Shown: one piece after another, positions 1-6,128 of the stretch | Position numbering within the stretch: the stretch's first letter is position 1 | How the letters are laid out: every line of letters begins with the position of its first letter | Made by a program: the position numbers and the translations under genes | IMG/VR virus record: IMGVR_UViG_3300047476_000816 | Span: 1-35,231 of that record | Length of the DNA: 35,231 nucleotides | Origin: a virus | Reading direction: 5' to 3' (one strand) | The notes under the pieces: generated by a model | What the model saw: the letters and a program-made list of their open reading frames with translations, nothing else | What the model was told of the DNA's origin: nothing | Databases searched by the model: none

Positions 1-73
1 ACAACTCGTTACCAAATACGAGAGCCTAAGCAAGATTGAACGCCGTAGATTCTTGACACAAATTGGTCAGTAA
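1..73 (+). CDS. C-terminal end of a gene that starts before the window
   Basis: An open frame enters at the left edge (first full codon at 2) and ends with TAA at 71-73, giving the last 23 residues, QLVTKYESLSKIERRRFLTQ followed by IGQ. The tail is basic and probably helical, but too short to assign a family. It lies on the same strand as everything up to 23.9 kb, so the early operon extends to the left of the window. The frame could be fortuitous; the absence of stops and the following intergenic structure support it modestly. Confidence 0.45.
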   Translation, partial: QLVTKYESLSKIERRRFLTQIGQ

Positions 74-81
74 GGCGAGAG

Positions 82-128
82 GGTGAGGCTTTACTGCGAT
101 TCGTTATTCTGTCAAGTCTAGCCTCACC
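82..128. promoter_or_regulatory. Long-loop inverted repeat between genes
   Basis: GGTGAGGCT (82-90) and AGCCTCACC (120-128) are perfect 9-bp inverted repeats around a 29-nt loop. They lie between the stop of the first gene (73) and the ATG of the next (167). No T-run follows, so this is not an obvious intrinsic terminator. It could be an RNA structure, a weak terminator or a two-site operator. Confidence 0.4.
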
Positions 129-139
129 TAACCTATTCA

Positions 140-148
140 CTCACAAAC
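140..148 (+). repeat. CTCACAAAC intergenic motif, copy 1
   Basis: This 9-mer sits 27 bases before the ATG at 167, just upstream of the AAGGAG ribosome site. The same 9-mer occurs in the gaps before the genes at 472, 1817 and 4998, and once inside a coding sequence (4766-4774). Confidence 0.4.
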
Positions 149-166
149 ACACTAAGGAGAACTGCT

Positions 167-235
167 ATGGATATAGCGACAACCTTGCTTCAAATCTTTT
201 TACTTGCCTTCGTCGTATGGCTTTACCTCAACTGA
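167..235 (+). CDS. 22-residue single-pass membrane peptide
   Basis: ATG at 167 is preceded by a strong AAGGAG site (154-159) at good spacing. The product begins MDIATTLLQIFLLAFVVWLY and ends LN. Almost the whole peptide is one hydrophobic helix with no charged residue after Asp2, so it probably inserts in the inner membrane. The function cannot be told from sequence; phages encode many such peptides, some of which affect lysis timing or host membrane processes. The gene at 249 follows closely with its own ribosome site, so the two are probably cotranscribed. The strong ribosome site is the main reason to believe such a short gene. Confidence 0.5.
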   Translation: MDIATTLLQIFLLAFVVWLYLN

Positions 236-248
236 AAGGAACTACATC

Positions 249-431
249 ATGACTAGAGAACTAACCCACACAGGTGCTTTCATTGTTTACGAGCTACACA
301 GTAAACGCATCATCAAGATACACAACCATTACCCCACCGCTATCAACCAAGTGCGTAAGCTAGGCAAGGACAAGACCGCCATCAAGCCTGTGGCTGATAG
401 GATTTATTACGAGGTCGGTGGCTTTGTGTGA
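249..431 (+). CDS. Small hypothetical phage protein, 60 aa
   Basis: I chose ATG 249 because AAAGGA lies just before it (235-240); the in-frame ATG at 204 has no such site and would overlap the membrane peptide upstream. The product begins MTRELTHTGAFIVYELHSKR and looks like a small alternating beta/alpha fold with a basic middle (HSKR, RKLGKDK). There are no cysteines, membrane segments or recognisable catalytic residues. I do not recognise the family. It belongs to the string of small early genes. Confidence 0.6.
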   Translation: MTRELTHTGAFIVYELHSKRIIKIHNHYPTAINQVRKLGKDKTAIKPVADRIYYEVGGFV

Positions 432-445
432 ACTCACACAAACTT

Positions 446-454
446 CTCACAAAC
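446..454 (+). repeat. CTCACAAAC intergenic motif, copy 2
   Basis: It lies 26 bases before the ATG at 472. The identity with the coding copy at 4766 extends to 14 bases (CTCACAAACATGTT). Confidence 0.4.
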
Positions 455-471
455 ATGTTAAGGAGTGATTC

Positions 472-588
472 ATGAAGTATCCAAGGTATCCACCTATTTC
501 ACAACCGCAAGACAAGCACAGGACACCCCAAACCCCTTGTGTTTATTGGCAACGACCAAAGACAGGTATCATCTATCTATATCTATAA
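472..588 (+). CDS. Small Pro-rich hypothetical protein, 38 aa
   Basis: ATG 472 has AAGGAG (460-465) at good spacing. The product begins MKYPRYPPISQPQDKHRTPQ and ends in a hydrophobic GIIYLYL. It is rich in proline and basic residues and is probably disordered. No family is recognised. The stop lies in the (TATC)n/(TAT)n AT-rich tract, so the C-terminal residues are encoded by simple repeat. A different frame that opens with GTG at 465 would start inside the ribosome site and is less likely. The ribosome site is the main support. Confidence 0.4.
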   Translation: MKYPRYPPISQPQDKHRTPQTPCVYWQRPKTGIIYLYL

Positions 589-640
589 ATATATTTAATA
601 TATTATTATTATTATCTCTCTATGTATCTTCGTTTAAGTT
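567..640. repeat. AT-rich simple-repeat tract
   Basis: Short TATC and TAT units followed by A/T-rich sequence (for example ATATATTTAATATATTATTA) form the most AT-rich stretch of the left half. The gene-free gap runs from 589 to 826. Such a tract could be a DNA-unwinding or promoter element, but I find no clear -35/-10 pair, iterons or RNA gene in it. A small hairpin, ATAGGT (680-685) with ACCTAT (694-699), lies just downstream. Confidence 0.45.
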
Positions 641-826
641 TAAAAAAGTTTTGGTCTTTGTTCTTCCCAAAAAACATGGATAGGTGCTACCTTACCTATT
701 CAAAGCCAAGCCACATAAGGGTTTGCAGGTGTCCTCATAGGAGTATCTTTTGGTGTGAATTGCTAGACACCACCAAGCACATAGATTACACTAGCATCAC
801 CCCAACAAACCTAATAGGAGTAAGCC

Positions 827-1546
827 ATGCAAGACGATACTGAAATAGACTATGCCCTGAAACCCCTCGGCAATCCCAAGAACCCAACACACGCACAGTG
901 CACATCATGCAACGAGGTCAAGCCAATCAAAGACTTCAAAACCATGAGCACAAATGCACAAGCGATAGCGTGGGGATACAAGAAAGCCATTGAAATCGTG
1001 AGTAAGAAATGTGGCAAGTGCCGTAAGCCACGCAAGAAAATCAAAGACCTCACACTCAAAGAGATACACAACAAGATTGCAACAGGCGACATCAAAGGTG
1101 GTGCGTATGGTGAGATGGTTAAAGAAGACCGAATCGCCGAAGGCAAACGCAAGAAACGCTTGGGTGTTGAGAACAGATGGCGTGTGGTGCGTGAGAAGTT
1201 TTGGAATGACCTGCTGAATGAGGCAACCAAAGAGCAGACACGCATACGCAAGGCGGTGCATAAGGCATACAACCCGACCACACCCAAACCATACAACGAA
1301 CACCTAGCCAACTTCAATACCGCATACCACGAGGCACTCAAGAATGTGCGTGCCTTGTTCATAGTGGAGAAAAGGCTGGGCAGAACCACACCTGATAAGA
1401 ACAAGCAATGGCATGACTACATAGGCAAGGACACCCTTGCGGAACTGCTGACTTTGTGGCGTGCCATACCACCTGAGCACAAGCTGTATATAAAAGCACC
1501 ACCCATACTACATACATTAACACCAACCGAAGGAGAAGAAGCATGA
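827..1546 (+). CDS. Zinc-binding protein of unknown function, 239 aa
   Basis: ATG 827 follows AGGAG (816-820). The N-terminus carries CTSC (Cys25, Cys28) and CGKC (Cys62, Cys65) on either side of a K-P-I-K-D-F segment, the layout of the small zinc-binding modules found at the front of many phage HNH-type proteins. No HNH catalytic His-Asn-His follows. The remaining 170 residues are helical and very basic (EGKRKKRLGVENRW), which suits nucleic-acid binding. The next gene begins in the ATGA overlap at its stop. Several long antisense frames occur here, but none has a ribosome site. The role is unknown; DNA or RNA binding is an inference. Confidence 0.75.
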   Translation: MQDDTEIDYALKPLGNPKNPTHAQCTSCNEVKPIKDFKTMSTNAQAIAWGYKKAIEIVSKKCGKCRKPRKKIKDLTLKEIHNKIATGDIKGGAYGEMVKEDRIAEGKRKKRLGVENRWRVVREKFWNDLLNEATKEQTRIRKAVHKAYNPTTPKPYNEHLANFNTAYHEALKNVRALFIVEKRLGRTTPDKNKQWHDYIGKDTLAELLTLWRAIPPEHKLYIKAPPILHTLTPTEGEEA

Positions 1547-1746
1547 AGGTCTTGCATAAAACAGGCAGAGAAGTAGTGGTCGGAGATTTCTTAGCGGTCA
1601 AAGACTACAAGGGCAGGACTCACCGATATGAGGTGACTGAGTTTGAGCCGTTGATGGTGCGAGTCATTGAACACCACAACGACATGAAGTTCTTATGGGC
1701 AATCCCATATCACAAGCTCAACTTGAGAACCCCATACGTAGAATGA
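1543..1746 (+). CDS. Small hypothetical protein, 67 aa
   Basis: The start overlaps the previous stop (ATGA), with AAGGAG a few bases upstream. The product starts MKVLHKTGREVVVGDFLAVK and seems to be a small all-beta barrel: alternating hydrophobic strands, a conserved-looking VGDFLAVKDYKGR turn and a closing beta strand. Short barrel proteins of this kind occur in many phages without known function. It is translationally coupled to the zinc protein upstream. Confidence 0.7.
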   Translation: MKVLHKTGREVVVGDFLAVKDYKGRTHRYEVTEFEPLMVRVIEHHNDMKFLWAIPYHKLNLRTPYVE

Positions 1747-1755
1747 ATAAACCAA

Positions 1756-1772
1756 GTGGACAAGCTGTCCAC
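1756..1772. promoter_or_regulatory. 17-bp palindrome GTGGACA-AGC-TGTCCAC, copy 1
   Basis: Perfect 7-bp arms with a 3-base centre lie in the gap between stop 1746 and ATG 1817. The same arms with a GCG centre recur at 2747-2763. The size and symmetry fit a dimeric repressor operator or a short RNA hairpin. No T-run follows. Confidence 0.5.
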
Positions 1773-1773
1773 A

Positions 1774-1782
1774 CTCACAAAC
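1774..1782 (+). repeat. CTCACAAAC intergenic motif, copy 3
   Basis: It lies directly after the palindrome and 43 bases before ATG 1817. Confidence 0.4.
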
Positions 1783-1816
1783 ATCTTAACGTAAACACTA
1801 GACAAAGGAGTAACAG

Positions 1817-1963
1817 ATGGAAAGCGTAATAGATAAAGTCATAGCACAGATACAGCTTGACCTTGAGAACGGCGACACGACGGCGATTGAAGAACTACTC
1901 AACGCCACGCCTATTGAGAACCTAGTTGCATATCTACCTGAAGGGGTAACACATGAATCTTGA
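1817..1963 (+). CDS. Small acidic helical phage protein, 48 aa
   Basis: ATG 1817 follows AAAGGAG at good spacing. The sequence includes LDLENGDTTAIEELLNATP and ends with YLPEGVTHES. Small proteins of the form 'L..D...GD.TAIEELL....P...L..YLPE' are common in phages of Gram-negative bacteria, but I know of no function. It is probably two or three helices with no cysteine or membrane segment. Its last codons overlap the start of the next gene (1953), which indicates coupling. Confidence 0.7.
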   Translation: MESVIDKVIAQIQLDLENGDTTAIEELLNATPIENLVAYLPEGVTHES

Positions 1964-2150
1964 AGACATAAAAACCATTGACGGCGTGCCTGTTAAATAC
2001 ATTGGCACATTAAAAGATGATGTGTTCAGCGAGTGTATGCGGTGCGGTCATGAGAGTGATACACACGCTGAGTTTGAGGTTGAGGGTGCCGAAGAAGCAG
2101 AGGTCGTGTGTCCTAACTGTGGCAGTTTGGCTTATTTTGTAAAGGAGTAA
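1953..2150 (+). CDS. Small zinc-ribbon protein, 65 aa
   Basis: Two CxxC knuckles, CMRC (Cys28, Cys31) and CPNC (Cys53, Cys56), are separated by an acidic linker and form a plausible zinc ribbon. The ribosome site is the GGGG of the preceding gene, which overlaps by 11 bases. The product is very acidic (about residues 38-50), so it is more likely to contact protein than DNA. The partner and role are unknown. Stand-alone zinc ribbons are frequent in phage early regions and some modify host transcription. Confidence 0.7.
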   Translation: MNLEDIKTIDGVPVKYIGTLKDDVFSECMRCGHESDTHAEFEVEGAEEAEVVCPNCGSLAYFVKE

Positions 2151-2154
2151 CAAC

Positions 2155-2610
2155 ATGGGATATAGAAGTGAAGTGGCGTATCGCATACGCTTTGATGACT
2201 CACATACATTGGGTCAGTTTATTAACCACGTCTTTGGGTCAGAAGATGCACACATGATTGACGCATTGAAGGAGTGCGAGGTGGACTTTGACGAGTGCAT
2301 GATTAACTTCCACGCATATGACGTCAAGTGGTATGAGAGCTATGAAGATGTGCAAGGGCATACCAAACTATACGAGCTCGTTGATAAAGAGGACACGCAG
2401 TTCCATGAGAAGTGTGGCTATGTGTTCTTCAGGGTGGGCGAGGAATCAGGCGACATTCAAGATGACTCAGGCGGTATTGACCCCCCATATGACGATTTCT
2501 ATACGCAAACCTCAATAGAGATACCCTTCTCAACCAACTACACCTCATACGGCGACGAGCTAGACAAACTAACCAAGCAACAACCAACCGAAGGAGAAAC
2601 AAATGTTTAA
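2155..2610 (+). CDS. Conserved-looking phage protein (MGYRSEV-type), 151 aa
   Basis: ATG 2155 has AAAGGAG at good spacing. The opening MGYRSEVAYRIRF is typical of a widespread phage protein type that starts MGYRS(D/E)V and has no known function. The product is acidic with a predicted mixed alpha/beta fold, and several aromatic residues lie in the central YDVKWYESYEDV stretch. The C-terminal 25 residues are polar and probably disordered. The next gene starts inside its last codons (2603). Confidence 0.65.
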   Translation: MGYRSEVAYRIRFDDSHTLGQFINHVFGSEDAHMIDALKECEVDFDECMINFHAYDVKWYESYEDVQGHTKLYELVDKEDTQFHEKCGYVFFRVGEESGDIQDDSGGIDPPYDDFYTQTSIEIPFSTNYTSYGDELDKLTKQQPTEGETNV

Positions 2611-3232
2611 AACCCTAGCAGACCCAGTATTTAACAGCATCATTAACAAAGGAGAACTAACCATGAACGACATCATCTGCGACACAACCGAAGAACACAA
2701 CCACGCACCCCAACCCTCTACTACGCTCATCACTTCTTCACCTCATGTGGACAGCGTGTCCACAGTTCAGGGCGTAAGCGGTGCAACCTACGCACCCATG
2801 GATACATCACCCAAAACCCCTGAGCAAGACCAAAACGCAAGGGTGAAGATGCTCATGGATATGCTAACCACAACCCTGAACCAACTCGTGAAGGAACTAC
2901 AAACACCAAGCCAACCACAGACAGACCTTGAAGAAGCCGTATCAACCACGCTGGAACAGGCGGATTGGTTCAGAGAACGCTTGAATGATGAGGTGCTTGA
3001 GGCTGTTGATGAGAAAGACTTTGACTACGAGATTGGCAACCACATTGAACGCTACTTCCGCAACCAGTTTGACCCAAGCGACCACTTTGATATTGAAGAA
3101 GCGGTTAAAGACAGGGTGGTTGATGAGGTTGAGTCAATCATTGACGGCTTGGTTGAAGAAGCAGTTGAAGCACGCCTAGCAGACTTACTTGAGGAGAAAT
3201 TACAAAATGCAAACATCAGCATCAGTTTCTGA
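2603..3232 (+). CDS. Acidic coiled-coil/helical protein with two possible starts, 209 or 189 aa
   Basis: Two in-frame ATGs (2603 and 2663) each have their own ribosome site (AAGGAG before the first, AAAGGAG before the second), so two forms differing by 20 residues are possible. The N-terminal third is Thr/Ser/Pro-rich and looks disordered. From about residue 75 the chain is highly acidic and helical, ending in VEEAVEARLADLLEEKLQ. No family is recognised. The second palindrome (2747-2763) is embedded in this gene. The stop overlaps the start region of the next gene. Confidence 0.65.
   Translation: MFKTLADPVFNSIINKGELTMNDIICDTTEEHNHAPQPSTTLITSSPHVDSVSTVQGVSGATYAPMDTSPKTPEQDQNARVKMLMDMLTTTLNQLVKELQTPSQPQTDLEEAVSTTLEQADWFRERLNDEVLEAVDEKDFDYEIGNHIERYFRNQFDPSDHFDIEEAVKDRVVDEVESIIDGLVEEAVEARLADLLEEKLQNANISISF
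2747..2763. promoter_or_regulatory. 17-bp palindrome GTGGACA-GCG-TGTCCAC, copy 2
   Basis: It has the same arms as 1756-1772 but lies inside the coding sequence (codons for HVDSVST). Conservation of both arms in an unrelated context favours a protein-binding site over chance. Confidence 0.45.
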
Positions 3233-3884
3233 AGAACAAAGCACCTACCACTACAACGAACTGCCCGACAGGGCTAAAGAGGTGGCACGCAACCATTACA
3301 TAGAGCACTGGCTACATGACGATTGGTATGACTATATCTACGCAGATGCCAAAGACGGCGGTGCAGTCAAGGGTTTTGAGATTGAGGACATCAACTTCTC
3401 AGGCTTTTGGTCACAGGGTGATGGTGCTATGTGGATAGGTGATGTCAATTTACCTGAGTTCATCGAGTGCCATTTAGATGAGTCTATTGGTCGTGAGTGT
3501 TGGTTGTGGCTCATTGAAGATGGGTGGGTTTACGACAGGGTATCAATACACCGCACCTCACACCACTACGCACACTCAAACACCATGGGGGTAACGAGCA
3601 TTGAACCTGCCGCATACGACGAGGAAGATAAGCTCAATGTGGACTGCATACTGAAAGGTGCACCAGTTGAAACGCTTTACAACCTCATAGTGGCAGACAC
3701 CGCCTGCCCAATCAAAGACATATCAGACTTGGAGGAACTGGTATTAGATGCGGCACGAGCTTACGCCAACACCATTTATGACAGGCTCAGAGATGGTTAC
3801 GAGCACGAGTGTAGTGAAGAGCAGATTAGCGAGTGCTATGACGCAAACAACATTTTATTCAACGAAGAAGGGAAAGTAATATGA
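3207..3884 (+). CDS. Phage protein with FSGFWSQGDGA signature, 225 aa
   Basis: I chose ATG 3207, which has GAGGAG upstream, over a TTG at 3189 that lies inside that site. The product has an N-terminal helical part (YNELPDRAKEVARNHYIEHW, about 16-35) and the signature FSGFWSQGDGA at 64-74. That signature marks a common family in phages of Gram-negative bacteria, usually annotated only as hypothetical. It is acidic, with no membrane segment or recognisable catalytic motif. It shares an ATGA junction with the next gene. The function is unknown. Confidence 0.75.
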   Translation: MQTSASVSEEQSTYHYNELPDRAKEVARNHYIEHWLHDDWYDYIYADAKDGGAVKGFEIEDINFSGFWSQGDGAMWIGDVNLPEFIECHLDESIGRECWLWLIEDGWVYDRVSIHRTSHHYAHSNTMGVTSIEPAAYDEEDKLNVDCILKGAPVETLYNLIVADTACPIKDISDLEELVLDAARAYANTIYDRLRDGYEHECSEEQISECYDANNILFNEEGKVI

Positions 3885-4867
3885 TTAGCTACAACCAAGC
3901 ACTAGAGCATTACAACAGCATCAACAAGCCACCACGTGCCAAGTATTGGACACAAGGTGCGGGCAAGCAAGACAACGGCAAGCCACTACGCAGAACGGCT
4001 GAGAGCCACATGGGTATTTACATGACTGACAAGGGGGTGATTTACTACAAGCTCTACGACACACACGTGGCTACGTTCTACCCACCTGAGGCTGACGGCT
4101 CATACAGAGTTGATGCCAAGTATGTGCCAACCCAAACCACAACGGCGTTCATGCAAGAGTATCGCCTGCACTTTTACACACAGACCACAACCACAGGCGA
4201 AACAGTTTGTATCCCGTATGTGCAGAACGGCGGTTGGCGTGAGAACGATAAGGTAACGGCGACCCTGTATTACGACGCCAATCATGCACTCATCAAAGAG
4301 CGCAGTTCTCACAAAGATGTTTACACAATGGTGTCCAATGATGATGACAAAGCCAAGCGTAAGGAGTTACGAGATAAAGTTGAGCATCTCATCACGCTGT
4401 CCCTGTTCAAGCTACCTCAGCTCAAGGAAGATGCAACAGTTGAGGAGTCATGGGGTCAGCCATTCGGCACGTCATACCGCAACGCACCACGTGAGGTTGA
4501 GCATCTCAAGACATACCTACAAACCCACGAGCTAGACATAAATAACAACACCTTTATCACCCTCTTTATGGACAGCTTACAGAGCGCGTTCAATCTGTAT
4601 GCTAGCAAGGTGTGCTATGACGCCAACTTGTTCAGATGGAAAAGCTTTTGGGATATTAAAGACCCGACCGAACGTCAGCAAGCTGAGCGCCAGTTCAAGA
4701 TGGAACAACAGGAACAACGCTTTGCCAAGGTCGCTGACATTGACGAGAAGGCGTTTAAGAAATCACTCACAAACATGTTGCTGAGTGCTTGCAATATCAA
4801 GACTGGCTCGGTGCGTAAGCCATGGGGTCAGTTCATGCCCAAGCTACCACGCAAGTGGATAGCCTAA
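3881..4867 (+). CDS. Hypothetical protein, 328 aa
   Basis: The start overlaps the previous stop (ATGA). The N-terminal half (to about residue 135) is rich in Thr, Tyr and Gln and looks beta-rich, with GIYMTDKGVIYYKLYDTHVA as a clear strand pattern. The C-terminal half is helical with a charged segment (PTERQQAERQFKMEQQEQRF, about 262-281). No known domain or catalytic motif is recognised. It is the last gene before a 130-base gap with a hairpin and a candidate promoter, so it may close the first transcription unit. Confidence 0.7.
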   Translation: MISYNQALEHYNSINKPPRAKYWTQGAGKQDNGKPLRRTAESHMGIYMTDKGVIYYKLYDTHVATFYPPEADGSYRVDAKYVPTQTTTAFMQEYRLHFYTQTTTTGETVCIPYVQNGGWRENDKVTATLYYDANHALIKERSSHKDVYTMVSNDDDKAKRKELRDKVEHLITLSLFKLPQLKEDATVEESWGQPFGTSYRNAPREVEHLKTYLQTHELDINNNTFITLFMDSLQSAFNLYASKVCYDANLFRWKSFWDIKDPTERQQAERQFKMEQQEQRFAKVADIDEKAFKKSLTNMLLSACNIKTGSVRKPWGQFMPKLPRKWIA

Positions 4868-4871
4868 CGAT

Positions 4872-4887
4872 TAGGGGGAAACCCCTA
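4872..4887 (+). other. GC-rich hairpin after gene 3881-4867
   Basis: TAGGGG (4872-4877) pairs with CCCCTA (4882-4887) across a GAAA loop, 5 bases after the stop codon. No T-run follows, so termination would have to be factor-assisted. It could instead protect the 3' end of the mRNA. Right after it, AGGAG is followed by ATG TAA (4901-4906), a start codon directly followed by a stop. Confidence 0.45.
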
Positions 4888-4909
4888 GAAAGGAGAATAG
4901 ATGTAACAG

Positions 4910-4938
4910 TTGTAACCAATATAAAAACCATGTAAAAT
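4910..4938 (+). promoter_or_regulatory. Candidate sigma70-type promoter for the AAA+/VWA module
   Basis: TTGTAA (4910-4915) and TAAAAT (4933-4938) are separated by exactly 17 bases, with TG just before the -10 box. The matches to consensus are 4/6 and 5/6. Transcription would start near 4945, upstream of the ATG at 4998, in one of the few real gaps on this strand. Confidence 0.45.
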
Positions 4939-4963
4939 CTTTAACAAGTAGTAAGTAGTATCT

Positions 4964-4972
4964 CTCACAAAC
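4964..4972 (+). repeat. CTCACAAAC intergenic motif, copy 4
   Basis: It lies 34 bases before ATG 4998, inside the expected 5' untranslated leader of the AAA+ module. That position suggests it acts in the mRNA if it acts at all. Confidence 0.4.
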
Positions 4973-4997
4973 GTAGTAACTAACTAAAGGAACACAT

Positions 4998-6119
4998 ATG
5001 AAATTGCTTTCATTCAAACAAGTATCAAACCTAATCAAGAACGTAGGTCATAAGCGCACAATCATTGTGCAAGGCGAGAACGGCATTGGCAAGACGGCTT
5101 TGTTCCACGCACTAGCTCGTGACCCACAATTCACCAATCACATTCACGTTGACCCTATTGACTGCACGCAGTTATCTGACGGCTCAGTATGGATGCCTGA
5201 CATTGACCGAGAGTTGGGCGTATCACGTGAGCTACCTAACGAACGCTTCGGTGTTCACAAGACCAATCAGAAGGGTATCAATGGTGCTCGCCCTGCATTG
5301 GTGTTCTTAGACGAGATTGCCAAGGCTCGTCAGTATATTAAAGATGTGCTCGCACCAATCGTTTACGAGCGACGTGTTGGTAACTACCACATGCCTGAGG
5401 GTAGCGTGGTGTTCTGTGCTACCAACCTAGCAACCGAGGGACTCGGCGATTCTATTCAAGCTCACTTACGTAACCGCTTGGTGTTCGTCAATATGCGCAA
5501 GCCAACCAAAGACGAGTGGGTCGCATGGGGTTCTGAGCGTGGCATTGAGTCAGAGGTGCTAGCGTTTGCCGAGGAATACCCGAAACTCTTTGACAGCTTT
5601 TTGGATTATGAATCTTTTGGTAAGTTCTCAGGCAAAGAGCAAGAGAAAGACAACTCATTCATCTTCAACCCACGCATCAGTCAGCAAGCGTATGCCACAC
5701 CACGTTCACTACAAGCGGCGAGCGACATCGTCAGTATCAAGGACAGCATTGACGACGACACACTACAAGCCACACTTGAGGGCACACTAGGCGTAGCCAC
5801 AGCAGACGCCCTCGGTGCTTATATTAGGTTCGGTCGTGACAACCCTGACTTCTCAGAGGTTATCGCCAACCCAGCCAAGGCACGTGTTGCTCAATCGCCT
5901 GTTGCACAAATCGTTATGACATTCAAGCTCATCACCAACACCGAGAATCGTGAGCATGCCGAGGCGGTGACTGAGTATGTATCACGTATGCGTAACGAGA
6001 TGCAGTCATTGTTCTGCAACAGTATTGCTAACAGCGTTACTAAGATTAACTACTTTGTGACTGTCAAGCCATTCCAACAGATGCTTGCCGAGAACAAAAT
6101 CTACTTCTCAACTAAGTAA
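4998..6119 (+). CDS. MoxR/CobS-like AAA+ ATPase
   Basis: A 373-residue AAA+ ATPase. It shows a Walker A motif GENGIGKT (26-33), a Walker B motif ALVFLDEI (100-107), a sensor-1 type segment VVFCATN (around 140), and downstream HLRNRLVFVNM resembling the arginine-finger region of the MoxR/CobS group. Members of this group act as ATP-driven rings with a VWA-domain partner, remodelling target proteins or helping insert metal ions. Here the VWA partner (6129-7391) follows at 9 bases, which supports that reading. ATG 4998 has AAAGGA upstream. The substrate is unknown; a role in phage virion maturation, host takeover or metallo-enzyme handling would all be guesses. Confidence 0.85.
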   Translation: MKLLSFKQVSNLIKNVGHKRTIIVQGENGIGKTALFHALARDPQFTNHIHVDPIDCTQLSDGSVWMPDIDRELGVSRELPNERFGVHKTNQKGINGARPALVFLDEIAKARQYIKDVLAPIVYERRVGNYHMPEGSVVFCATNLATEGLGDSIQAHLRNRLVFVNMRKPTKDEWVAWGSERGIESEVLAFAEEYPKLFDSFLDYESFGKFSGKEQEKDNSFIFNPRISQQAYATPRSLQAASDIVSIKDSIDDDTLQATLEGTLGVATADALGAYIRFGRDNPDFSEVIANPAKARVAQSPVAQIVMTFKLITNTENREHAEAVTEYVSRMRNEMQSLFCNSIANSVTKINYFVTVKPFQQMLAENKIYFSTK

Positions 6120-6128
6120 GGGGGTTAC

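Noticed and set aside
465-843. Two plus-strand frames at 465-683 and 622-843
   Set aside because: The first would start inside a ribosome site and the second has none. Both have low-complexity or AT-tract sequence and no domain.
850-1404. Long antisense open frames (up to 184 codons) opposite the 239-residue gene
   Set aside because: They have no ribosome site and no recognisable motifs, and they overlap completely a plus-strand gene with two cysteine pairs and a proper start.
4872-4887. Rho-independent terminator
   Set aside because: The hairpin has a GC stem but no T-run after it, so it is listed as a hairpin only.
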